Part shown: piece by piece, positions 9,101 to 15,760 of the stretch
Layout of the letters: the number at the start of each line of letters is the position of its first letter
Numbering within the stretch: the first letter of the stretch is position 1
NCBI GenBank assembly: GCA_013287965.1
Contig: JABDCU010000017.1
Location: 1 to 36,720 of the forward strand
Direction of reading: 5' to 3'
DNA: 36,720 nt
Source of the DNA: Candidatus Omnitrophota bacterium
GTDB taxonomy: Bacteria; Omnitrophota; Gorgyraeia; Zapsychrales; Fredricksoniimonadaceae
Translations under genes and position numbers: made by a program
Notes under the pieces: generated by a model
What the model was told of the DNA's origin: nothing
Databases searched by the model: none
The model's input: only the letters and a program-made list of their open reading frames with translations

Positions 9101-10352
9101 GAGCGTTCACTAAAGGGGTCTTCAATTGCCCATCATACTCAAAAACTTCCTCTATCGAGGAGTCCAATGTGATTTGGGTCGTCATCGCGGGATTGGGGAC
9201 GGCATTGCCTAATGAAATATCAGTCCTGACAAGAAAGTCGCGATCTAAAAATCGGGTGCCACGCGGAACCGTATACACTATTTGAGCATGGTCTATGTTC
9301 TGCCAAACTGCTGCTCCACCGGAGAAATACTTCCTTGGCATGGGTTGTTGGGTGGCGGGGTTAATGTCTTCCTTTATAAAGTTGAACACTCCCTTTTTAT
9401 ACGCTTTTAAATATTGTTCAAAAATTTTGTCTTTTTCTGACGGGTCTTGGGCGTTGATGCCCACCTTGACCTTGCTTTGATTGCCGTAGACTTGGGTCAG
9501 GAGTGCGTCTTTAAGTGCCATCTTGTACCAGCTGGCTAAGATCATTGAGTAGAACATTTGTCTTAGGGGGGCGAAGTTTTTGCCGGTGTTGACTTCTTGT
9601 TCGATGGAAGGAAGGATGAGTTGTTTGATTATTTGGCTGGCAATGGAATGAGATTTATTTTGTTGAGATTCTTCGCTGCGCTCAGAATGACGGGAAAGCG
9701 ATAGATAATCTTCTTCAAGCATTACCTTTAAATGTGCACCTACGATGTAGGCGACGTTGCCTCTTTCGAAGACATCGGCTTTATCTGCGACGATCCAGAC
9801 TTTGTTGAAAGTATTGACTGGTATTTTGGTTGTTCCATACATTTGTTGGGCCTTGGTGTAGACCTTGTCCCAGAAGGTCTTGCCTAAATTCTTTTCAGGA
9901 TAGATCAAAGAAGCGGTCAATTGCTTAAGAATATAATCTTGCGCCAGCATGTCCTGGCCCATTTGGGTTTGGCCTAGATTGTTCGCGATCATGCGGTCTT
10001 TTTCATAAGGAGACAGGTTGACCCACAGATCTTTTTCAGGGATGGTTAGGCTGGCGAGGAAGTATTTGATGAGTTTGGAGGATTCTTGTTTTAGCTGCTC
10101 TTGATTCTGGATTCCCGCTTTCGCGGGAATGACAGTAGAATTGCCTGTATCTATGATGAAGTCGAATTTGAATGGATTTTCGGGGTGGACCTTGATGCCC
10201 TTCATCAAAACAGGCTCAAAAGCAGGGCTTAAGCTGACCATGGTTCCAGGCGAAGGCAAGCCTAAAGAAGCATCAGCTCTGGGAATAGGCGTAATTAGCG
10301 TGGATACAAAGCTAATGATAAGCCAAATGGACAGAAAACGGCGCAGAAGCAT
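6144..10352 (-). CDS. Giant modular exported protein GP1
   Basis: A 1402-residue protein with no recognised overall family. Signal peptide 1-28 (cleavage PRADA/SLG). The N-domain to about residue 345, ending RKYFSGG, is nearly identical to that of GP3 and clearly homologous to GP2. Middle modules are delimited by Ala-Met seams at Met390, 545, 723, 869, 999, 1199 and 1329; the C-terminal tag begins GGIDFN at 1335. Module 545-723 is homologous to one in GP3. A Trp-rich unit (DWLFVLG / DWLFTLE) is duplicated, and hydrophobic segments lie around 1130-1175. In-frame dispersed repeats encode VIPAKAGIQ (about 74-82) and SERSEES (site 2). The middle is visibly richer in A+T than the flanking genes. 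A promoter shared with GP3 precedes the ATG, which has AAGGAT upstream. Function unknown; export followed by surface or envelope location is inferred. Confidence 0.85.
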   Translation of the reverse strand: MLLRRFLSIWLIISFVSTLITPIPRADASLGLPSPGTMVSLSPAFEPVLMKGIKVHPENPFKFDFIIDTGNSTVIPAKAGIQNQEQLKQESSKLIKYFLASLTIPEKDLWVNLSPYEKDRMIANNLGQTQMGQDMLAQDYILKQLTASLIYPEKNLGKTFWDKVYTKAQQMYGTTKIPVNTFNKVWIVADKADVFERGNVAYIVGAHLKVMLEEDYLSLSRHSERSEESQQNKSHSIASQIIKQLILPSIEQEVNTGKNFAPLRQMFYSMILASWYKMALKDALLTQVYGNQSKVKVGINAQDPSEKDKIFEQYLKAYKKGVFNFIKEDINPATQQPMPRKYFSGGAAVWQNIDHAQIVYTVPRGTRFLDRDFLVRTDISLGNAVPNPAMTTQITLDSSIEEVFEYDGQLKTPLVNALKRAYKRSPRRVPPAVFQGWHLVEIPFSVIATGFNYIGDVRILEIKEKVIEMLRNTLNEYARTVARLQHLEPKQTERVKQMVNILRDLLETSKSLRTGKSKERVFSDKDVQQIRALLQKAQALADLAMNIEPIDLNVVQRVIVDNKVHVLGFTKTKSIYVDGTGYQFGMRTVDQAWRYNNFFILESRTDHQVQFLYLSNEGLHSIPYINIKGFLGGNFSGAFSYPVNSDPVKLDIIDNFGGSRINGSTYALYSDKGQAFLIKMEEFRDFISKVRPASVLSNWILQLMGRKDQLSKEGPGPKPSFAMISEWQLHRSVAIESEVIEKLASKILKKSFTEAFPAMKDFGDGVWGWSEYDPQEKRTRHGSVVTHKIGKASDIPEFYVQEKTKGDFRGRTPDTIINMLKNHQFDDVDEAKDRVSEEIGRIKVIMKHLSNPAVVKNSRGVLKPASKAMTSLKAKGNSLAVDIQGFKADEWDIRLIDELSAGYYIDDRYDEDADDQKGAIINAINAGSGFVFIGQINKNASPTSSSNNKIKMFYDLRRQFLPVLTQDVKIYHRQLWSNVYYIVEGPDSSLYLLKKDRAMTGESLMEKLRTPQGRLVLEDMLRQVQIMTGPGRGYQFGVMLPSYKGDTQKNEISRIVQMHVFQALVLKYSNLDSWQDFNKNDTKATGVDWLFVLGKQAQYDEINNLFKDVLKVLMMPTEEDERIHEIGMKRMWLWGPLLYEAAGVAFFVAQKYGYNVSGWTLTLALSGMGTYSIWSGKTKVDRFMGGIRRVKNSLKSQAMINNLVPIQRRELAKPLSKAVILDIRAGLKKVHTSRPNVQYKNGVLFPSFLSGSEYQIRVGMLARYFVYNVLRSSYGGRLKVIFPSWKDFGLNAQDWLFTLEGTATPEEMEALYVDIRSILEVLAKPNDAMTANVHGGIDFNRARMRMNVRKEGAGVQVQFDPAMIARIRKNGFDGVNFEVESIIPVTNLPLLLGLRKEELLLS
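6147..6350 (-). other. C-terminal tag of GP1 (GGIDF domain)
   Basis: Residues 1335-1401: GGIDFNRARM, then a QFDPAMIARIRK segment and ending PLLLGLRKEELLLS. It is nearly identical to the GP3 tag and alignable with the GP2 tag, and begins six residues after an Ala-Met seam. Being the only shared C-terminal part of otherwise different proteins, it may be a sorting or anchoring signal (inference). Confidence 0.75.
6369..6653 (-). repeat. Second copy of the duplicated DW module in GP1
   Basis: About 95 residues from VQYKNGVLFPSF through SWKDFG and DWLFTLEG to ILEVLAKPND. They align with the unit at 7003-7270 in the same order of motifs: GV-hydrophobic-PS, Ser-Trp-x-Asp-Phe, Asp-Trp-Leu-Phe, then a helical end. 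The boundaries are by eye. It ends at the seam Met1329. Confidence 0.6.
7003..7270 (-). repeat. First copy of the duplicated DW module in GP1
   Basis: About 90 residues from GYQFGVMLPSYKG through SWQDFNKND and VDWLFVLGK to VLKVLMMPT, alignable with the unit at 6369-6653. Sequence identity is modest, so the duplication is old compared with the N-domain copies. Confidence 0.6.
8187..8720 (-). repeat. Seam-bounded cassette of GP1 shared with GP3
   Basis: The stretch between seams Met545 and Met723. Its first 120 or so residues align with the GP3 cassette at 34481-34966: IYVDGTGYQF against IYLDGREYKF, FFILESRTDHQVQFLYLS against LFIIEGKEDHRVGFLYLS. Both cassettes begin directly after an Ala-Met seam although the neighbouring modules differ, which is the clearest case of the same module in two hosts. 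No known family recognised. Confidence 0.65.
9665..9691. repeat. Dispersed repeat (GTCATTCTGAGCG family) inside GP1
   Basis: Coding strand reads cgtcattctgagcgcagcga and continues to gaagaatctc, giving the peptide RHSERSEES in frame at insertion site 2 of the N-domain. The same repeat occurs in GP3 at 36139-36166, at site 1. GP3 lacks exactly 21 bases (7 codons) at site 2. Confidence 0.85.
10111..10130. repeat. Dispersed palindrome (dRS3-like) inside GP1
   Basis: Perfect 20-base palindrome-type repeat attcccgctttcgcgggaat, translated in frame as VIPAKAGIQ at insertion site 1. Related copies lie at 11866, 12665, 20183 and 20618. The ATTCCC...GGGAAT form matches the neisserial dRS3 pattern. 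Confidence 0.9.
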
Positions 10353-10385
10353 GGGATCCTTGTTTAATGTTTATAAGTATAAAAA

Positions 10386-10467
10386 AGGATAACATATATA
10401 TAATAAAAAGCAAATTTAGGGAGACGCTTCGATAGCATGTAAACTATTATTAATAAATGACTTATGG
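10386..10467 (-). promoter_or_regulatory. Promoter and upstream element of GP1
   Basis: On the minus strand, TTGCTT (10408-10413) and TATCCT (10386-10391) are separated by 16 bases, about 33 bases before the ATG. About 25 bases further upstream lies an AT-rich block containing AATAGTTTACAT (to about 10467). GP3 has the same -10, the same 16-base spacer, and the same block (AATAGTTTATAT) at nearly the same distance, so the two genes are probably controlled together. Confidence 0.6.
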
Positions 10468-10501
10468 ATTATATGAAATTATTTTTTATCGAGACAGGTA
10501 A

Positions 10502-11908
10502 TTATTTCTGAAGTTCTACAACTACCCATGAGGCGTTGTCCAGGGGAAAATTGCCCAGGGTTGTCCTGGCGCTGGTGAGGATCTTTTGGGGCAACCCAAG
10601 CAGTTTCAAAGGCACGGTAATGGTGACATCATTGGGGGTCCTTTTGACCTGTACCACCTCCTGGTCCAGGCGCTTGTTTTGGTCATAAACACTATAACTT
10701 AAAACCCCCAAACGGACATTAATTTTTGACATTTGGCCAAAAGGTGTTTTATTGCTATAACCGAAAAAATAAATAGAGGCCTCCACATCCTGCGCCAGGG
10801 GCTTGGAGAGCCCGATGGTAACGACCAGGTTTTCAGGGTCCCAGCGTAATGATTTCCAATCAACGCCAACGAAGGCGGAGCGCTCCCGGTCATTTAATTC
10901 TTCCGGCAATTCCATCGTCGTCAATAATTTCTTCTGCCCTGAAATAATGGAAACATTTTCATTCAAATGCAGTTTCAGCGGCGGGATATCACCAAAAAGT
11001 TCATTGAATTTGACAAAGGACAAAAGATATTTGGGGCTGGAAAAATACTGGCTCTTGTGCGCCTGCAGGGCTTTTTTCTTGTTCGCTATTTGTGAGGCGC
11101 TCAAACGATATTGTTTCCAGGTCTCATCACCGGCCAAGGCCTCCGGCGGTGTCAAATCTTTTTCAGGATGAAACCCTTTGGGTTTGGGCCATGTCAAATA
11201 ATGGATAAGATAAGGATATAAAGAGACCTGGTCCATCCCCTCATCCCAAAGGGCCACGCGCAAATACAAATAAAAGCCCAGGTGATCGCCATTATGGTCA
11301 GCCGGATGAGAAACAAAAATTTTAGTCGGTTTAAATTCCCTTAAAATTGACCTAATGTCCTGGACGATCTCTTCCCCTTTGTAAAGGGCCCCCGGCCGGT
11401 AAGCACCCTTATAAGGAACAGCTGTCACGCGGGTCATGATACTCCGATAGGCGGGGCGATGATTCCAATGATAATACCAGATATTTAACGTGCCAAAATC
11501 TGGGTAACCCAAAAATATCAAATCCTGCGCTCCAACCCCTAAAATACGGGAAGCACTGATCGCTTCGTCATGCCGTACTAATCCCATCGTTTCCACAGCG
11601 CCGGGAAAAACCACCGGATGCTTGCGATAAAGAAGAAAAGACCATTGATTGCTGTCCCCGTAGGTAAGAAAAACTATTTTTAAAGGGAGTTTCTGGGCAA
11701 CGGCCTGCTGGATCACGCCACCCGCACCTAAAACTTCGTCGTCCGGATGAGGGGCCAGCACCAGGACGCGGTCCGTCGCTGATAGGCTCACGCTGCCGAT
11801 GTTTGGTTGGTCTGCGAAAGCGGGAGTGCTCAGGCATCCAAAGAGGATTGCAATACTAAAAATGGATTCCCGCTTGCGCGGGAATGACAATTTAAATTGT
11901 TTTGACAT
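10502..11908 (-). CDS. Exported PIG-L/LmbE-family deacetylase-like protein
   Basis: PIG-L/LmbE enzymes are Zn2+-dependent de-N-acetylases of amino sugars and related conjugates. The catalytic LAPHPDDEVLGAGG lies near residues 49-62 and the second metal motif SHPADHNGDHLG near 203-214. About 190 further residues form a C-terminal part, probably beta-rich, that I do not recognise. Start ATG 11908 is preferred over upstream ATG 12025, since the latter would bury a signal peptide. The signal peptide is odd: its basic n-region LSFPRKRES is the translation of a dispersed palindrome (11866-11885), followed by IFSIAILFGCLSTPAFA and cleavage. It overlaps the end of the GNAT gene by 17 bases. Location is outside the cytoplasm; a role in surface polysaccharide modification is inferred. 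Confidence 0.85.
   Translation of the reverse strand: MSKQFKLSFPRKRESIFSIAILFGCLSTPAFADQPNIGSVSLSATDRVLVLAPHPDDEVLGAGGVIQQAVAQKLPLKIVFLTYGDSNQWSFLLYRKHPVVFPGAVETMGLVRHDEAISASRILGVGAQDLIFLGYPDFGTLNIWYYHWNHRPAYRSIMTRVTAVPYKGAYRPGALYKGEEIVQDIRSILREFKPTKIFVSHPADHNGDHLGFYLYLRVALWDEGMDQVSLYPYLIHYLTWPKPKGFHPEKDLTPPEALAGDETWKQYRLSASQIANKKKALQAHKSQYFSSPKYLLSFVKFNELFGDIPPLKLHLNENVSIISGQKKLLTTMELPEELNDRERSAFVGVDWKSLRWDPENLVVTIGLSKPLAQDVEASIYFFGYSNKTPFGQMSKINVRLGVLSYSVYDQNKRLDQEVVQVKRTPNDVTITVPLKLLGLPQKILTSARTTLGNFPLDNASWVVVELQK
11866..11885. repeat. Dispersed palindrome encoding part of a signal peptide
   Basis: Perfect copy attcccgcttgcgcgggaat inside the start of the LmbE-like gene, read in a different frame from the GP copies and supplying the FPRKRES residues of the n-region. 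Confidence 0.9.
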
Positions 11909-12542
11909 ATAATAGAGAATGATAATGTTCTTCCTTCCCATCACGGACCAGGACCATCGGGTAACGCTCACGGACCGTAAAGCCCTGGGCCTCAAAAAAA
12001 GTACGGGCGCTTTGATTAGCGTCATGGACCGAAGCTGCTAATCCAGTAATGCCAGACCCGGCAGCATGGCCCAACAGGGTTTTTAGTAAATTCCGCCCCA
12101 CCTGCTGACCTCGAAAATCAGCCGCGATACCGATATGCAAATGCCCCTGATGGCTATGAAAAGAACTCTTACGCCAGACAAAGATCCTGCGCCAATTCTT
12201 TAACATACCGCCCAAGAGCCGGCGGACCTCAGGCCTAAAAAAAACGCCGCGTTTAAAAGCCTTTACAACCAAGGCAGGCGTTAAAAGCCAAAACATCACC
12301 AGCCCATAACGGCGATTATCCATACAACCATTGGTATAACCAACCAGGCGCCCGCCGCACAGGGCCACAAAGGTCGACTCAGGTTCGTAATCCGTATAAT
12401 ACTTAGTCAGCAAGTCTGCCGCCACCTCGCGGTCAGGAAAAAAATTCTCAATAGGGCCGCCGCGGTCAGACACATCACAACAAAGCGTACGTAAAGCTGC
12501 CCGGTCTTCTGCCTTGTAAGGCCTAATATTTATTTTATTCAT
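11892..12542 (-). CDS. GNAT-family N-acetyltransferase
   Basis: A 216-residue acetyl-CoA-dependent acyltransferase. N-terminal INIRPYKAEDRAALRTLC is the usual GNAT opening; the acetyl-CoA pyrophosphate loop is IAADFRGQQVGRNLLKTLL (about 136-155), followed by ASVHDANQSARTFFEAQGF, the typical last core element. A membrane-like stretch about 82-100 and a basic segment precede the core. Substrate unknown. It overlaps the LmbE-like gene and is probably cotranscribed with it. Transcription diverges from the protease gene 23 bases away, so the control region must overlap the GNAT 5' end or the hairpin. Confidence 0.85.
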   Translation of the reverse strand: MNKINIRPYKAEDRAALRTLCCDVSDRGGPIENFFPDREVAADLLTKYYTDYEPESTFVALCGGRLVGYTNGCMDNRRYGLVMFWLLTPALVVKAFKRGVFFRPEVRRLLGGMLKNWRRIFVWRKSSFHSHQGHLHIGIAADFRGQQVGRNLLKTLLGHAAGSGITGLAASVHDANQSARTFFEAQGFTVRERYPMVLVRDGKEEHYHSLLYVKTI

Positions 12543-12565
12543 AAAAATTTATGAGAGAATAGTAG

Positions 12566-13309
12566 ATGCTTATGCCCTGTCCGTCAAGGAAAAAACCGGG
12601 ACACATTGAATTGAATATCTTTTTAATTATTTTAATTCAATGTGTCCCGGTTTTTTCGTTATGGATTCCCGCTTGCGCTGGAATGACAACGGAAAGCACC
12701 CTCATTGACCGTATCCAGGAAACAGAAAAATCCATGGTGACGGTGCGGACAGAACTGACCCGGCTCATGCATACCGACCCGCCGCGGACAGCCACCTTCT
12801 ATCGCACCGCTGCCGGGATCGTCATTGACCCTTCCGGCATCATCGTGACCAACACGCATACGATCATCCACGCCCCTTTTATATTTGTACTCCTGCGGGA
12901 CGGCACGAAACTGCCGGCAGAGGTCCTTTTTGCTTCGGGCGAATATGATTTCAGCTTTCTCAAGATCCATCCGCCCTATCCCCTTAAAAGTGTACGGTGG
13001 GCGGATTCTTCGCTGGTCAACGTCGGAGATAATATTATCGCGGTAGGCAATTCAGACTATGACAATCAATCGATCATGTCAGGCCACATTAAAAGCATCC
13101 TTCAAAGGCAATCAACCTCAAGCTATGATTTCCTTGAATTAGACCTTGATCTTTACCACGGCGACAGCGGCGGGCCCATCCTTGACCAACAGGGCCGGCT
13201 CCTGGGGATGATCATGGCCAAACGGGAGTCCCAGGCCAACTCCAGTATCGCCATCGCGTCCAATAAAATCCGCCTGCAATATTTGCAATATAAGAAAAAT
13301 GTGCCATAA
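12566..13309 (+). CDS. Trypsin-like (S1/DegP-type) secreted serine protease without PDZ
   Basis: Chymotrypsin-fold protease of 247 residues. Triad: His98 in TNTHTIIH, Asp128 in EYDFSFLKI, Ser201 in YHGDSGGPILD. GIVIDPSGIIVTNTHT and the later GHIKSIL match HtrA proteases, but the frame ends after the protease domain, so no PDZ domain is present. If translation starts at 12566, residues 1-39 form a signal peptide (SRKK, then NIFLIILIQCVPVFSLWIPACAG) made almost entirely of two repeats: the hairpin at 12589-12657 and the palindrome at 12665-12684. The alternative start is ATG 12683, inside the second repeat, giving a cytoplasmic protein. It is followed after 12 bases by the STT3-like gene, so the two form an operon. 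Confidence 0.85.
   Translation: MLMPCPSRKKPGHIELNIFLIILIQCVPVFSLWIPACAGMTTESTLIDRIQETEKSMVTVRTELTRLMHTDPPRTATFYRTAAGIVIDPSGIIVTNTHTIIHAPFIFVLLRDGTKLPAEVLFASGEYDFSFLKIHPPYPLKSVRWADSSLVNVGDNIIAVGNSDYDNQSIMSGHIKSILQRQSTSSYDFLELDLDLYHGDSGGPILDQQGRLLGMIMAKRESQANSSIAIASNKIRLQYLQYKKNVP
12589..12657. repeat. Long perfect hairpin within the protease 5' end
   Basis: Arms of 24 bases pair perfectly: 12589-12612 (gaaaaaaccgggacacattg and aatt) with 12634-12657, around a 21-base AT-rich loop. It could act as a bidirectional terminator-like structure, yet an open reading frame runs through it. It resembles the GGGACACATT hairpins often found as dispersed REP-type elements. Confidence 0.9.
12665..12684. 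repeat. Dispersed palindrome in the protease signal peptide
   Basis: Copy attcccgcttgcgctggaat with one arm mismatch, read through as WIPACAGM. It is in the opposite orientation relative to the gene from the copies in the GPs. Confidence 0.85.
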
Positions 13310-13321
13310 TCCTTTAACACT

Positions 13322-15760
13322 ATGAACAAAAAATCTAAATTTTGGCCGTGGGCGGTGGCGTGGCTTGTCCTTGTCATTTTAAGCTGCTATATCCGCCTGT
13401 ATCCTTTGCGTTCGCATATGTGGGACGATGCCCGCGAGCAGGCGACCCTGATGGTCATCTATAATATCAAGCAGGCCTTCTTCAAACAGATATTAAGCGA
13501 ATCCCCGACCATGCCTCCGGCACTGGCCAATCACATGGCTGAAGAAAAACTCAATGAGACCATCCATACAGAAAACAAAAAATTCATGGACACGGTCGAA
13601 AGGGCAACCATTACCCTGGCCAACCAGCCGGGCGCGCCGTCCCAAAAGATCTATCTCCTGGAATCCGACCCTTATGATTTTTATAATTTAACTGAAAACA
13701 TCGTCAAGACAGGCCGCATCGCAGATGTCATTAAAGGAAGCAAATACTTTAATCCCCTGATGTGCGCCCCCTTTGGCGCCTGGCAGCCCTTTACCCTGCA
13801 TCCTTATTGGGGCTTTATTATTTACAAATTCCTGCGGATCTTTAACCATGGCATTTCCCTAATGTCGGCGGTGGCTTACACTCCACTGTTCACCTATGGC
13901 TTGATATTGATCGCTTTTTTATGGGTCTGCCGTGTATTGAATTATTCCGTGCTGGCTTCTTTCATCGGGGCCCTGTTCCTGGTGATGGCCCCTATTAATT
14001 TGAAACGCGGCTCACTGGGATGGTTTCGCACAGACCCCTACAATATTTTATTTCCTTTATTGCTTTTGGGACTTCTCTTTTTAGCCCTGAGGCCTGCCTC
14101 AAAAAAAGACGGCTATCTATGGGCAGTCATCTTCGGCGTGACCTTATCTGTCTACGCCTTATTTTGGCAAGGCTGGGGATTATTATTCTTCATGGGTGTT
14201 GCCTGCGCCCTGGGTGCTGCTGCTTATAATTTTCTTGTAAAAAAAGACCGGCCTCACACCAGCCAAAATTTGTTGTTTTTAGCCATTTTTATCGGCACCA
14301 ACCTTTTGGTAGTGAGCCTATGTTTTTCTTTCCATGATTTCTTTATCCTGTTCAAAGAAGCTTTTGGGGAATTAAGTAAATTCACCCACCGCGGCCTGGA
14401 CCTGTGGCCAAATCAATTCATGACCGTCGGTGAATTGAAAAATACTTCCCTGGTAAACATCACCACCTCAGCCGGCGGCCCGATCTTAATGCTCTTGGCT
14501 TTTGGAGGATGGGTCTACAGCCTGCGTATGGCCATGCAGGGCTTCCGCCAGCCGCGGGCCATTGATGCCCTCATCCTGACCATTTTTCTTTTTGTGACCA
14601 TGGCCCTTAGTTTTCATGGAGAACGGTTTGTGCTTTTTGCCACCATCCCCTTGTCCATTTTAGCGGCCGGCGCTGCCAACCGTTTTATAAACCTGAAATC
14701 TTACGGCCTGCCATTGGCCGGGCTTTTGATCGCCATGGTCTTCTTTAACGCTGACCGCGACATACGCACCATATTGACCCCTATTTTTAACTCCACCTGG
14801 GACGAAGCTTTGACCAAGATCAAAACTGATTCACCGCCTGACAGCATTGTTAACACCTGGTGGGCCCCGGGACATTTTATCAAGGCCATTGCCCATCGCG
14901 CGGTACCTTTTGACGGGGCCTCTTTAGACCAAAGTGCTGTGGGGTATTGGATGGGGAATGTGTTCCTGGCCCAAGATGAGGCCCAGGCACGGGGAATATT
15001 GCGCATGCTTGATTCCAGCGGCAATAAGCCAGCGGAATATTTGGTCAAATGCGGCTTGAAACTCTCTGATGCCACGACCTTGCTTCTCGCCATCGCCTCT
15101 GAAAATAAAGTCCAGGCAGCCCAAACGCTCAACGGCATTATCACCGACGATCAGATCCAGACCCTGCTGGCCATGACCCATGGAAAAAATCCGCATAGTT
15201 ATCTGCTGGTCTACACTGAACTTGTTGATGATAACCTGATGATCGCCTTTAACGGCCGCTGGAACATCAAGAAAATCGAGCAGATCAATGCCAGCCCTGA
15301 GATGTTAAAAAATGTGCCGAAGCGTAACTCCTCTGATTTTATAGATTTTTTATGGGGCACGATGGGTGGGCCTCCCAAATACAGCGAAGTCTTAGGACTG
15401 CTTGGCCAAAACAACCATCAATTGATCTTCCACGATAATTTAATGGTGGACCTTAACACCATGGATGCCCAAATTAAATCCCCGCAATACGGCGAAGGCT
15501 ATCCTTCAAGCGTCCTCTATCTTAAAGACGGCGCCGTAAAGGAACATGTCAATCCGGATGGGAATTTGAATTATTCAGTGGTACTGTATCAAGAGGACGG
15601 CCAATATGTGGCCCGCCTGATGGACCATGCCCTGGCCAATTCCCTGATCATGAAACTCTATTACTTCGATGGGGCAGGCCTGCAGTACTTTAAACCCCTC
15701 ATCTTAAGCCATGATTTGACCGGCCGCACACGCATTAAGGTCTTTAAAGTGATCTATTGA
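13322..15760 (+). CDS. STT3/PglB-family oligosaccharyltransferase-like membrane protein
   Basis: GT66-type enzymes transfer a lipid-linked glycan to Asn of exported proteins. The 812-residue protein starts with one membrane segment, then an extracytoplasmic loop with an acidic pair HMWDDAREQ, about ten further membrane segments (to about residue 485) and a large soluble C-terminal domain. GWFRTDPYN (after NLKRG) corresponds to the second acidic motif region. The signature WWDYG is WWAPG at 513-517, followed by GHFIKAIAHRAVPFDGAS, keeping the normal surroundings. The altered signature makes N-glycosylation of an N-x-S/T site uncertain. Its end overlaps the end of GP2 by 7 bases, convergently, leaving no room for a separate terminator. 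Confidence 0.8.
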   Translation: MNKKSKFWPWAVAWLVLVILSCYIRLYPLRSHMWDDAREQATLMVIYNIKQAFFKQILSESPTMPPALANHMAEEKLNETIHTENKKFMDTVERATITLANQPGAPSQKIYLLESDPYDFYNLTENIVKTGRIADVIKGSKYFNPLMCAPFGAWQPFTLHPYWGFIIYKFLRIFNHGISLMSAVAYTPLFTYGLILIAFLWVCRVLNYSVLASFIGALFLVMAPINLKRGSLGWFRTDPYNILFPLLLLGLLFLALRPASKKDGYLWAVIFGVTLSVYALFWQGWGLLFFMGVACALGAAAYNFLVKKDRPHTSQNLLFLAIFIGTNLLVVSLCFSFHDFFILFKEAFGELSKFTHRGLDLWPNQFMTVGELKNTSLVNITTSAGGPILMLLAFGGWVYSLRMAMQGFRQPRAIDALILTIFLFVTMALSFHGERFVLFATIPLSILAAGAANRFINLKSYGLPLAGLLIAMVFFNADRDIRTILTPIFNSTWDEALTKIKTDSPPDSIVNTWWAPGHFIKAIAHRAVPFDGASLDQSAVGYWMGNVFLAQDEAQARGILRMLDSSGNKPAEYLVKCGLKLSDATTLLLAIASENKVQAAQTLNGIITDDQIQTLLAMTHGKNPHSYLLVYTELVDDNLMIAFNGRWNIKKIEQINASPEMLKNVPKRNSSDFIDFLWGTMGGPPKYSEVLGLLGQNNHQLIFHDNLMVDLNTMDAQIKSPQYGEGYPSSVLYLKDGAVKEHVNPDGNLNYSVVLYQEDGQYVARLMDHALANSLIMKLYYFDGAGLQYFKPLILSHDLTGRTRIKVFKVIY

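Noticed and set aside
11909-12025. N-terminal extension of the LmbE-like protein starting at 12025
   Set aside because: It would overlap the GNAT gene over 134 bases and place the signal peptide internally; ATG 11908 fits an exported protein.
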